Shown here piece by piece: positions 37,262-47,563 of a DNA stretch of 64,000 bases. A model generated the notes under the pieces. That model saw only the letters and a program-made list of their open reading frames with translations. It made no database searches and had not been told where the DNA came from. Made by a program: the position numbers and the translations under genes. How positions within the stretch are numbered: position 1 is the stretch's first letter; each line of letters starts with the position of its first letter. Source of the DNA: Plasmodium relictum (taxonomy: Eukaryota; Apicomplexa; Aconoidasida; Haemosporida; Plasmodiidae); NCBI RefSeq assembly GCF_900005765.1, contig NC_041682.1, positions 536,420-600,419 of the forward strand. Reading direction: 5' to 3'.

Positions 37262-37750
37262 ATGAATATATTAAAAGTCATATCAATTGCAAATTTTTTT
37301 CTTTTTTTTAGTTTGAATTTCAAAAGTTATATTAAAGATAATACGAACTATTTAAATAATGTATTAATAATAAATAGATATTTGTCTTCTAATACTCCAA
37401 ATGCTACTGGGCAAGCAGGAGCATCAGAAACAGCAGGAACAGCAGGAACAGCAGGAACAGCAGGAACAGCAGGAACAGCAGGAACGGCAGGAACAGCAGG
37501 AGAAGCAGGTAAACCAAGTAGCACTAACGTAAATCCAGCAAAACAAGGTTCAGAGACTGCATGTGGTAATAAAAAAACATCACATGATGCCTCAATTCAT
37601 CAAGGGGAGGATACAGATAATGCACCTGGGGAAACTAATTTACTAGAAGAAATGGAAGAACCACCACATGATGATACAAATGCTTCAATAAATAAGGTTT
37701 TTTCAGTGCTTTCTGCTACTGCTATTTTTGTATTATTTTTACTATTGTAA
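37262..37750 (+). CDS. MSP2: MSP2-like GPI-anchored merozoite surface protein with Thr-Ala-Gly repeats
   Basis: Single exon, 162 residues. An N-terminal signal (MNILKVISIANFFLFFSL) is followed by a short spacer with RYLSS at 39-43, then eight Thr-Ala-Gly units and a Glu-Ala-Gly (about 57-83), an acidic hydrophilic region with one Cys, and a hydrophobic tail starting INKVFSVLSATAIFVL that fits GPI attachment. No EGF domain. P. falciparum MSP2 is also an intronless, low-complexity GPI protein with short Gly/Ala/Ser/Thr repeats, and I recall a similar INK...SAT tail there. Position agrees: it follows MSP5 and is the last MSP before adenylosuccinate lyase. Orthology is inferred from synteny, architecture and the two ends, since the repeat region cannot be aligned. 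Confidence 0.75.
   Translation: MNILKVISIANFFLFFSLNFKSYIKDNTNYLNNVLIINRYLSSNTPNATGQAGASETAGTAGTAGTAGTAGTAGTAGTAGEAGKPSSTNVNPAKQGSETACGNKKTSHDASIHQGEDTDNAPGETNLLEEMEEPPHDDTNASINKVFSVLSATAIFVLFLLL
37430..37501 (+). repeat. Nine-base tandem repeat (Thr-Ala-Gly) in the MSP2-like gene
   Basis: Eight head-to-tail copies of ACAGCAGGA, seven identical and one with a silent change (ACGGCAGGA), followed by a degenerate GAAGCAGGT. Near-identity points to recent expansion and likely length polymorphism. Confidence 0.9.
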
Positions 37751-37893
37751 TTTTTTTTTTTTTATTAGTTTTAAATGTGAAACATGTACTTATACAAATT
37801 ATTCCTAAGAAATATATTAAAAATAAGTGTTTAAGTTTTTAATATTTTCATTTTCTTTTTATATTGATCTTATTTAGTAATACAGAACTGCTA

Positions 37894-37925
<32 letters not shown>

Positions 37926-38343
37926 ATTTATTTCTTTAAATATATGATAATATATATAAAACAGTTCTTTTTCTAAGAGGCAGTAATTAATTAAGTTGTA
38001 ATAGGTTTTTGAATTTTAAAACATTGACGTATTAGATATTATTAATTTTATTGTTCTATTTTTAACATGTAATTTAGAAATTTCTTAATTGTGATAGAAA
38101 TGTAGAATAAATCTATTAATCTAAAAATAACTTTTTTTCTTTATCTTCTTTTTTACCCTATGAAATATATACAATAAAAAAAAATAATTTTGAGATATGT
38201 TTTCTTTAATAATAATTTTTTAATTTTCAAGTTGTGGGTTTTTTCTTTTTTTTTATTTATAATAATAAACGTCCAATAAAAATAAAGAAAATAATGATTT
38301 TATCATTTGATAATCTTTTGCTTTTATAATTTTTTTTGGTAAT
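37751..38343. other. Spacer downstream of the MSP2-like gene
   Basis: About 590 bp of A+T-rich sequence, probably the MSP2 3' UTR. Nothing else seen. Confidence 0.5.
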
Positions 38344-40850
38344 ATGCCGTTCATTATATTTAATACGTATAAAATGAAGATGCTCATGAAATACAAAATA
38401 GTGATGCTATTGGACTATGCTAATAACAATAATAAAAAATATTGGCACTTTAAAAGGAAATATGTCAACATATATATATATATTTCAGAGATGTCATCTA
38501 CAATATTTAAGAAGTACAAAAATTTATTTCAATATTTCATAAAAAATAATAGTGTTCAAAAAATATACAAAAAATGATATTTTGAATTCTTCTGATTCCA
38601 TATGATTAGATAATGATGATGAAATGTCTTTGTTTTGATTTCTTCAATGTATAAAATAACACATTTTGCTAATATAAAATATTATACTTTAAAAAAATCA
38701 GAAAATTTTTTATAAATGTTAGTGAATAGTGTTAATATAGTGAACACATTAAAAGATGAGAAACAAAAGAATAAATAAACAATATACAATTATTGCAAAT
38801 AAGACTCAAAACAATGAAAAAAAAAAAAAGTTAATGAAGAATAATGTTTAGATATTGATGAAATAAAAAGGAAAATATATGAAACATCAAAAGAAAGTAA
38901 CTATGTATATCATATAAATAAGTGTAGATTTACATTAAGATAATATTAATGAATAAAAAAAATAAAGTGATAACTTATTATAAAATTAAGTTCAAAAATA
39001 AGATTCTAAGTTATCAACTAATTTAGGAAAAATTTTATTTAATATTTATATAAAATATATTAATAAGTTAGTTCTTAAAAAAATAAGAAATATTTTAGAA
39101 AAAAACATAAAAACCTTTTATATCCAAAAATATATATTTAGATGATTTTTTTTTTTTTTTTTTTTATTAATAATAATTAGGAAGATATTATGTCTAAAAG
39201 TGTATTTAATCATAAAAAAAAATTTAAAAGAAGAAAAACGGAGTGGCGTTAATTTAGAAAAATTTTAGTATAGTTAAGAATATATAGAATTATTCCCTTA
39301 TTATAATAGAAATTATAATTAAAGTATGCATAATGATGGAATAATAGTGTAATATCTAAATTTTAAAGCATTTATTATATATAAATATATACTATCAATA
39401 TAATTAGCTTTTTCGTTAAATTAATAATGATATTAACAATTTCTATTGTTTTTGTTATAATTTTAATAAATTATTTTATTCTTTTTAATTTTAAACTTTA
39501 AAAATATATTGTAATTCAAATATATATTTTTGCTATATATTAATAATAAATATATTAAACCCTTTTTAAAATAAATATTTTATTGGTTAAATTGAAAAAT
39601 AACAAATAATTATGTTTTTTTTTTTCTTTATGAATAAAAATTATATAATTTGTTTATTTTAATAAGTAATGTTTTTGCTAATAAAAGTAAAAGAAAAGAA
39701 AAAATATATTTTATCATTTCATATATAATAAACTTCCTCGTAAAATAAATTTTATTTCTAGTTTAGATAGGAGAAAAAAATGTTTCTGAAATATAGAATT
39801 CTTTATTTGATCTATTTTCAGGATTAACTCTCTAGAATAATGAAAAATATTTTAATTTACAATATTTACATTTTTGATGTGTTATTATAATATTTTGTTA
39901 ATATCTTATATTTTTAAAAAATTCATTTTATTCTATAGAATAAAACTCTTTAAATATTAATCACACTAGAAAAAAAAAAAACTAAAAAGGAGTTGTAAAC
40001 ATTTTTTTTTATTTTATCTAACACGAAATATTTATTATAAAAAAAATATTTTTTTGAAAACTACTCTAAAATATATTTTTAAATTTAATATTTATAATAT
40101 TCATTTTAAATATTTTTTTTTGTCTTTTTTTTTTTTTTTTTATTAATCATTTACAATAATTAATATTGAAGAAAAAAAAAAGAAATTTTTCTATTTACCA
40201 TTTTTTTTTTACACACGATTTAAAAAGACATTTTAATAATTTTTTAATTAATGCAAATACCATTAACAACTATTTAATAAAAAAGAAAGTTTGAGAAACA
40301 AGAGGATTAAATACAAGTAATTTGATTTGCTCTGAAGTATATAGAAGTAAAGCACCTATGATATAATCACGATAGACTTCATCTGGAGGTGGTTAAATAA
40401 AAATACATATCAATTACAATCAAAAAATTCATCATTGAAAAATAATATAACAAAAACAGATGATATATGCATATATAGCAAGTTTTGGTGATGCTAATAA
40501 AATAATATATAAAAAACATATTATAGTTCATTATCAGAAGATGGAATGTTTCTGTATACAATTCCTTAACACTGAAGTAGAACTAATAAATAGAAAAACA
40601 TAAACAACTTACAATCCAACAAAAAAATATATGGAAAATCTACTAATAAAACGAATGTTTCAAATAATGATAAAAGGAACAAAGAAAAATATATTAATGA
40701 AATTAATATTGTTAATCTTGATGATAAGTATGATAGAAATATATCATCAATTGTATAAAAATTTATATCAAACAAAAAACAGGGATATTTTAAGGGTAAT
40801 ATAATTATAGCATTCATAAAAATTCATAGAAATTGTTCATAAATATATTT
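38344..40850 (+). pseudogene. Probable decayed gene(s) between MSP2 and adenylosuccinate lyase
   Basis: The region reads as scattered protein-like pieces on the + strand in changing frames: a 77-codon open frame from 38344; LDIDEIKRKIYETSKESNY near 38849-38905 ending in a stop; DSKLSTNLGKILFNIYIKY near 39002; STYDIITIDFIWRWLNKNTY near 40350; and KKIYGKSTNKTNVSNNDKR ... NLDDKYDRNISSIV near 40620-40757 before a stop. Base composition is less A/T-homopolymeric than true spacer. Pure spacer also occurs (about 39400-40200), so this could be two relics or one split. I recognise no domain and cannot name the parent family. Confidence 0.4.
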
Positions 40851-41750
40851 AATTTAACTTATTTTCAAATAGAAATATTAATTTTTATTTTATTTTATTA
40901 TTATTATTTTTTTTTTTTTTTTGCTGAAGATTTTTGAAGTTACTAAAAAATAACTTTTAATATGGATTTTCAACTAGTAAAATATTAAAAAAATGATAAA
41001 ATATCTTATTCGTTACAATAATTCTTTTCATTTATAATTATTATTGTTTTTATTTTTTTAAATTTAAATTAATATTTTTTTTTAAACTTTATTAATTTTT
41101 ATAAATTATATTTTATGATGACTTAAATATTTACATGAATATATATATTTTGAAAAATGATAAGTTTAAAGTTTAGCAATTTAAAAATATAGGCAATTAT
41201 TATATTAAATTTTTTTATTAAAAAAATTCATTTTATTAAAATTTTGAAAGATGTGTTGTTTTAATTGTTATAAGAAAAAGAAATAATAATATTAATATGA
41301 ATTTAGAGAAAAAAAAAAAAAAAACAGATAAATATATGGAAATTGATGAGAAATATTTTTTGTTTAAATATTTAGATTTTTATAAAATTGAATTAATTTT
41401 TTTTCTCTTTTTTTTTTTAATTAAAATTAAAATAAAAAAAAGAAAAAGATACTATTACCACATAAATTTATAAGATTATTAATGTGACAAAAATATATAT
41501 ATATATATATATACATATGTATTTCTAGGATAAATCTAATAGATATTTATGAACAAAAAAATGTCAAAAAAAACTTTATTTATATATATAATTTAATATT
41601 AAAATAACTATAGTCCAATATAAAAAGAAAAATTTTTTTTTTTGTTTTTTTTGGAATTATTTTCTGTAATAGTAAATATATATAATTGTAAAAATATTGA
41701 AAAAATGTATGTATAATTTATTTTATGTTTATTTCTTATATATAGTTTTC
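40851..41750. other. Spacer at the 3' side of adenylosuccinate lyase
   Basis: About 900 bp of A/T-rich sequence with an (AT)n tract near 41490-41512. It contains the lyase 3' UTR. No gene seen. Confidence 0.5.
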
Positions 41751-43163
41751 TTACATTTTCGTATTTTGCATTCTTTTTGTAAGTTCTTCAACATTTTGAG
41801 CAAGATAATTGGCATATCCAATATATTTATGAGGAGTTAAATTCATTAATTCATCAATAACATTTTTCGGTAAAAAGTTGCATTTAGTTTTTATGAATTC
41901 ATGCAGAGTTTCTTTGTTTATATTTTTTCCTCTAGTAAAATTTTTTAATTCTTCATAAGCATCAGGAAAATTATACTTTTTCATTATAATTTGAATAGGT
42001 TCTGATAATGTTGACCAGTTTTCATTTAACTCTTCGTCTAGAGTATTTTTTTCTATATCAATTTTTGATAATCCCTTTAGTAAGGATTTATATGCAATAA
42101 GAGTATAAGAAAAAGACGAACCTATATTTCGTAAAATGGTTGAATCAGATAGATCTCTTTGCAATCTACTAATTGGTAACTTGGAACTAAATAATTTGAA
42201 AAAAGAATTTGCTATGTGTAAATTTCCTTCTGCATTTTCAAAATCAATCGGGTTCACTTTATGAGGCATTGTACTGCTTCCTATTTCTTTTTTTACAATT
42301 TTTAGTTTTAATAAATTATTAGAAATGTATAACCATATGTCAACACATAAATCAATCATTGTTGAATTAATACGTGCTAAGGTATCACACAATTCGCAAA
42401 TATAATCATGATCTTGTATTTGAGTACAGTATAAACAAAAATTTAAATTAAAATAATTTTCTATAAAATATTGAATACTATTTATCCAATCAATATTTTT
42501 ATCTACAATTTTGTGAGCATTGAAATTTCCAACAGCCCCATTAAATTTTCCCATAATTTTAATTTTTTCCAATACATTTAAATGATTATAAATTCTTGAA
42601 AAAAAATTGGCCATTTCTTTACCAAATGTTGTTGATGAGGCTGGTTGCCCATGTGTTTTTGATAATAAAGAAATATCAGCATAGTCCCTTGCTAATTGAA
42701 CTAATTTATCCATTATTTTTTTTATATTTGGGATAATTATATTGTTTATACATAATTTTATACACATAGCATATGCTATATTATTTATATCTTCACTAGT
42801 ACATAAATAATGAACATACTCTTTTATATTTAATAATTCCTGATTTTGTGAAGATTTCATTTTCTCTTTTATAAAATATTCTACTGCTTTCACATCGTGA
42901 TTTGTTTCTTCTTCAATTTGTTTTACCTTTAAAATATCATCATCCGTTACATTACTTATTTCATTCAATGATTTTAATGCACTTTCGCTTAATTTCTTAA
43001 AAAAAAATTCTTTTTCATTCAAAAATAGTAACCATTTTAATTCTACAAGTATTCTATACTTTATTAAAGCATATTCAGAAAAAAAAGAGGATATTTCTTT
43101 GCAATATTTTTTATATCTACCATCAATAGGAGATATATTTTTTATTTGAAGCAAACTTTCCAT
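41751..43163 (-). CDS. ADSL: Adenylosuccinate lyase
   Basis: Single exon, 470 residues, full length for the bacterial PurB-type enzyme. It opens with a typical start (NISPIDGRYKKY). Fumarase/aspartase-superfamily motifs are present: TSEDINN (about 117-123), KTHGQPASSTTFGKE (His171) and the signature loop GSSTMPHKVNPIDFENAEGN (about 290-310) with the flexible-loop Ser. It cleaves adenylosuccinate to AMP and fumarate. In Plasmodium, which lacks de novo purine synthesis, it serves the salvage route from IMP to AMP in the cytosol, and the released fumarate can re-enter carbon metabolism. Start chosen as the only ATG ahead of the conserved N-terminus. Confidence 0.96.
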   Translation of the reverse strand: MESLLQIKNISPIDGRYKKYCKEISSFFSEYALIKYRILVELKWLLFLNEKEFFFKKLSESALKSLNEISNVTDDDILKVKQIEEETNHDVKAVEYFIKEKMKSSQNQELLNIKEYVHYLCTSEDINNIAYAMCIKLCINNIIIPNIKKIMDKLVQLARDYADISLLSKTHGQPASSTTFGKEMANFFSRIYNHLNVLEKIKIMGKFNGAVGNFNAHKIVDKNIDWINSIQYFIENYFNLNFCLYCTQIQDHDYICELCDTLARINSTMIDLCVDIWLYISNNLLKLKIVKKEIGSSTMPHKVNPIDFENAEGNLHIANSFFKLFSSKLPISRLQRDLSDSTILRNIGSSFSYTLIAYKSLLKGLSKIDIEKNTLDEELNENWSTLSEPIQIIMKKYNFPDAYEELKNFTRGKNINKETLHEFIKTKCNFLPKNVIDELMNLTPHKYIGYANYLAQNVEELTKRMQNTKM

Positions 43164-44013
43164 TATAAGGAAAATGAAAAAAAAAAATTTTTAATATTTT
43201 TTTAATTTCTTATAACTTATCTAAAAAATAATAAATTATAAGATATACCAAAATATTTTTAAAGGTTATTTTAAGCATATGTAATAATTTATATAAAAAT
43301 ATAAGTGATGCTTTATTTACATATTTCCTAATTTATTAGCTAAAAAATAAAACTGAATTTCGGAAAATTAATGTATTTGATATAAATCACAGAAAACTAA
43401 AAAAAAAAAATAAAAATAAAATTTTCTTAATGCTAATTATTATAACAATAATTAAAAAAAAAAGATAGAAATTTATTATATAAATAAATTAAATGAACAA
43501 TATAATTTATAAGAGATTAAATTTTGGAATACAAAGATTTAAAAAAAAAAAAAAATTATACATTTAAATAAAATCAAAATATTAAAATTTTATAATTAAA
43601 AAAATAATTTATATATAGAAAAAAAAAAAAAAAAGATTTTAAAAGGATTGAGGAATTACTTTAAAAATTTTTTTATTTACATTCATCTTCATTTAATGAA
43701 ATTTTCTCTTTGTTTTTAATTTTTTACTTTAATTATTCATCATGCATATTGTCATTGGTTTCCGTTTTTATAGAAAAGAAAAGAAGAATAGAGAATATAT
43801 TTTATCAATTTCTTAAGAATAAAAATAAAGTTTGTGTTTAAGAAAAGTGAATAATAGCAAAAGAAACAACACCATAGTATAATAAGTATTATAGAGGATA
43901 AAATAAATTAAATATTAATTTTCTGAAAACAGGAAATATGTAATTATATTTAATAAGAAGGTTGAAATTATTTTATTTTATTATTGTTTATCATAAAAAA
44001 TATTAATTTAAAA
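43164..44013. promoter_or_regulatory. Divergent promoter, ADSL and RPC11-like gene
   Basis: About 850 bp between divergent starts, with poly(A)/poly(T) tracts. No coding sequence seen. Upstream in-frame codons exist for the RPC11 gene from 43984, but the conserved protein starts at 44014. Confidence 0.5.
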
Positions 44014-44410
44014 ATGGCTTTTTTTTGCCCTAATTGTCACAATATTGTTCTAGTACATATTGAAAACGGTGTTTATTTTTATTGCAAATCATGTACTTAT
44101 AGATACAAAATAAAAAATAAAATATATAATAAGTTTGATTGCCAAAAGTACAATAAAACTGTTTCTTTAGATGCAGTAGATATGAGTAATAAAAATATGT
44201 CTAAAACACAAGGTTAGAAATAATTTAAAAAAAAATAATAAAAAAAAATAAAATAAGAATATTTGTATATTTTTTTTTATGTTTTTAGCTATTTGCCCAA
44301 AATGTACAAATGATGAAGCATATTTTTATAGTCTACAGATCAGATCAGCTGATGAACCTAGTACAATTTTTTATATTTGCGTTAAATGTAACTTTCATTG
44401 GAAAGAGTAG
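44014..44410 (+). CDS. DNA-directed RNA polymerase III subunit RPC11/RPC10-like (POLR3K type)
   Basis: Two exons, 44014-44212 and 44289-44410, giving 106 residues, the normal size. The start is MAFFCPNC; the ATG ten codons earlier (43984) adds residues not seen in the family. The N-terminal zinc ribbon has Cys pairs CPNC and CKSC. The C-terminal TFIIS-like ribbon reads CPKC ... QIRSADEPSTIFYICVKC and carries the R-S-A-D-E catalytic hairpin that supports transcript cleavage. The QxRSADEP block and short length separate it from RPB9 and TFIIS. It acts in the nucleus in RNA polymerase III (tRNA, 5S rRNA) for RNA cleavage, termination and reinitiation. Confidence 0.92.
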
Positions 44411-47400
44411 TATTTCTTTATTTTATTACTGTCTACTCTTTTTGTATTATTTTATTTTTTTAATTTCTTTTTATTTTTCAAGTGAGATAATATATATTTA
44501 AGTTTTATATGAATAAGAATATTTATTTTAATTAGTTTATTTTAATAATTCATTGAATTAAATATTTTTTTTATGTATTTTCTTTTTCTTATACATAGTG
44601 ATATATTTAAATGATATATATATATTCCTTTTTTTATATTTCTACGTCATTTAATTTGTATTACATTACTTTTATACATACTTTTATTATCATTAAATGA
44701 TTAAAATTATACTGACAGAAAAAAAAAAAAAATTATCATATTAAGTAAAATTTTTTTTTTTTATCTTATATTGATTTTTTTAAAAGGATTTTTCTTTTAT
44801 TAGTTTTTAAATTTTTCATAATATATCTCAGATATTTTTAATTTTTATCAGCTTATTAATTTGATAGAACATTCTACTATATATATATATGGATTCTACT
44901 ATGTAATAAAATTATCTTTGTTTAAATTTTTCAATATTAAAGAACTGTTTGCATATTTATTGAAAATAGTATTTTTAACTATTATTGATACTAAGTTTTA
45001 TATCCTTTTCTTTATAGAGAATTTTATTATAAATTAGACATATACACATGTACTCCTTTTTCAATTTTTATATTTTTTGCAAAAATAATAATATGTAATT
45101 ACATTTATGTTTCGTTTTTTTGCAATTTTTTTTTTTCATAATATAAAAAAAAAAAAAAAAAAAGAATAATATGAAAAGAAATTAAGAAAAGTAATTAAAA
45201 GTTATTTATAATTATTATTTAGAAAAATATTTGCATCAACATTCATACATTATACAAAAAGTTCTTTCAACTTAAAAGTTTTCATATGTTGTAAATATTA
45301 AGTACTTCAATATTTTATGTTTAATATTTTGTATTTCAAATTATTAATTTTTAAAATATGGAAATGTATTTTCAAAGTAAAAGGAATTTAGTAAAACATA
45401 TTTGAAAAAAAAAAAAATGTTTAATTTCTTTTCTATTTGTTTATTTACATTAATCCTAAGTAAATATTTATAGTTAATTGCATTAAATGAACAATAAAAA
45501 AAAATGTTTATATAACCAATAAATTTTTAATTTTATGAAGATTATCAAAAATATGATTACAAAACGTTTTCAAGAACATGATAACACTTATTAAAATATA
45601 TCAATATATTTAAAGAAATTTAAGTTTTAAATATTCAATTTATAAAAGCAATGATATATATTGAAATTAAAGTATATTAATATTACTTTTATCAATAAAA
45701 AATTTGGAAACCATATATGGTAAATAACAAAAAAAAAAAAAAAAAAAAAAAAATTTTTTTATTATTTAGAATCATGTTACATTTTAAACTTTATTATTTG
45801 TGTTATATAAAAAATTATGCTTATAGTTTTTCATTTTATATTATTTTCTATTATTCGTTTAATAGTATAATATATATTTTATGTTCTTGCTTTTTTTAAA
45901 TATATTTATTATATTTGAATTTTCTATAACAAAGTATATTAATATAATTCATTTTCAATTTTATATTATCAAATCTATTTTATATTACATACCGTTTATT
46001 ATTTTATTTTATTATATTGTAAATACTTATTAAAAATTAAAGTGTAATTAAAATATAGTAATTGTTAAATTTTTTCTTTTTTTTCTTTATTTAGAAATAT
46101 CATAACAAATGAATATCTTCTGATATTATATATTACTAATTATTGTTTATTTTATTCAATTTATAAATGCATATGTATATATATATATAATCTTATATCT
46201 AAATATTTTTTAAAGTGCATAATTCCACTATCTTAAATTTTATTGTAATTATAAATTATTTCTTTTATGATAAATTTTTTTTTAAAGATTTATACAATTC
46301 TTATCTTTATTAGACTTTTTTTTTTTTTTTTTATATTTCCTTAAATTGTATATATATGTATATATATAAAGTATTTCATGATTATTTTATTTATAAAATA
46401 AAATTTTGTAAAAAAAATTACAAAATCATTTTTTCAAACTTGTATCAAATTTAATTTGGACATAAAAAAAAAAAAAATGCATGATAGCATGCCAGACGAA
46501 AACAAGAAATAATAGGAATATTGTTAAATGACGAGATGAAACATTTATCTCTTTTTTTTATTTTCATTTTTTTTGAGATTTTAAGATTGTACAAATATAA
46601 AAATAATTAATAAAAAGCAAAATAAAACTAAAAAGTATTTATGTTTCTTTTATTAAAAAAATTTTTAGAAAATTTTTTTTTTTAATAAAATATATTTTAC
46701 ATTTTTTTTTTTTAAGTTTTATATATATATTTTATCACCATTATATAAATTTAATTATGACTGTATTTTTTTTATTGTAATTATTATATGCTGCTAATCA
46801 TATCATAAAATTAGCATAAGTTATTTCTTAAAATTATTTTTAATATCATAATGATAAAAATATTTAAAGAATTCAAAAGGTAAAAATTTAAAAAAATTAT
46901 TATATAATTTTATTTATTATATTTTTACATAAATTATAAGAAAAATTAGCTTTACTTATTATATATGTATGTATGCATAAGTAGATGAATAGAATCATCA
47001 CAAAGATTAATGAATATAATATATTCATATAAAGAATTTTTTTTTTTTATAATATATTTTATGATGAAATAAAAAAAAAAAAAAGAAAAAAAATAATTAA
47101 TATAAAAATATTAAAAAAATATAGTTAATAATAAAATTTTTTTATTTTAGATTAATTCAGAATTATTAGTTTTATACACAAAGTGATGTTATAAAAAAAA
47201 ATCGATTATGAGAAGATAAAAATTTTATATATAATAGGAAAATATATTATTAGTTTCCTCTTAGGATTTAGAAGTTTTTATATTTTCAAAAAAATTATTC
47301 TTAAGAAATGTTTTATGATAAAACAAATAAATAAATATATATATTTCTTAATCTTTTAATTTTTTTTTTTTCTTTCTTTCTTTCTTTCTTTCTATTTTTC

Positions 47401-47563
47401 ACTTCTTTTATATATATATATATATATATAAACTCTAAATTACTGAATTTAATGAATAATTTAAAAAAGAAGTTTTATATTTTTTTTATAATGAATTGTA
47501 ATAAGTAGATGAAAAAGTAAATAACTAATTACATATTTATATAAATGTATTTAAGAAAAGATA
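44411..47563. other. Long intergenic region
   Basis: About 3.1 kb between two + strand genes. It has long A and T runs, an A-run at about 45727-45752, and a TTTC tetranucleotide tract at about 47372-47392. It should hold the promoter of the downstream unknown gene. I find no credible coding sequence; a 60-codon frame at 45717 is a poly-Lys then Phe/Tyr/Ile run. Confidence 0.5.

Noticed and set aside
37262-37750. PEXEL-type motif in the MSP2-like protein
   Set aside because: The matching site is RYLSS, which lacks the E/Q/D of RxLx(E/Q/D). Only the MSP4 and MSP5 motifs were kept.
45717-45899. Plus-strand ORF beginning with a poly-Lys run
   Set aside because: Produced by an A-run; the rest is Phe/Tyr/Ile spacer translation.
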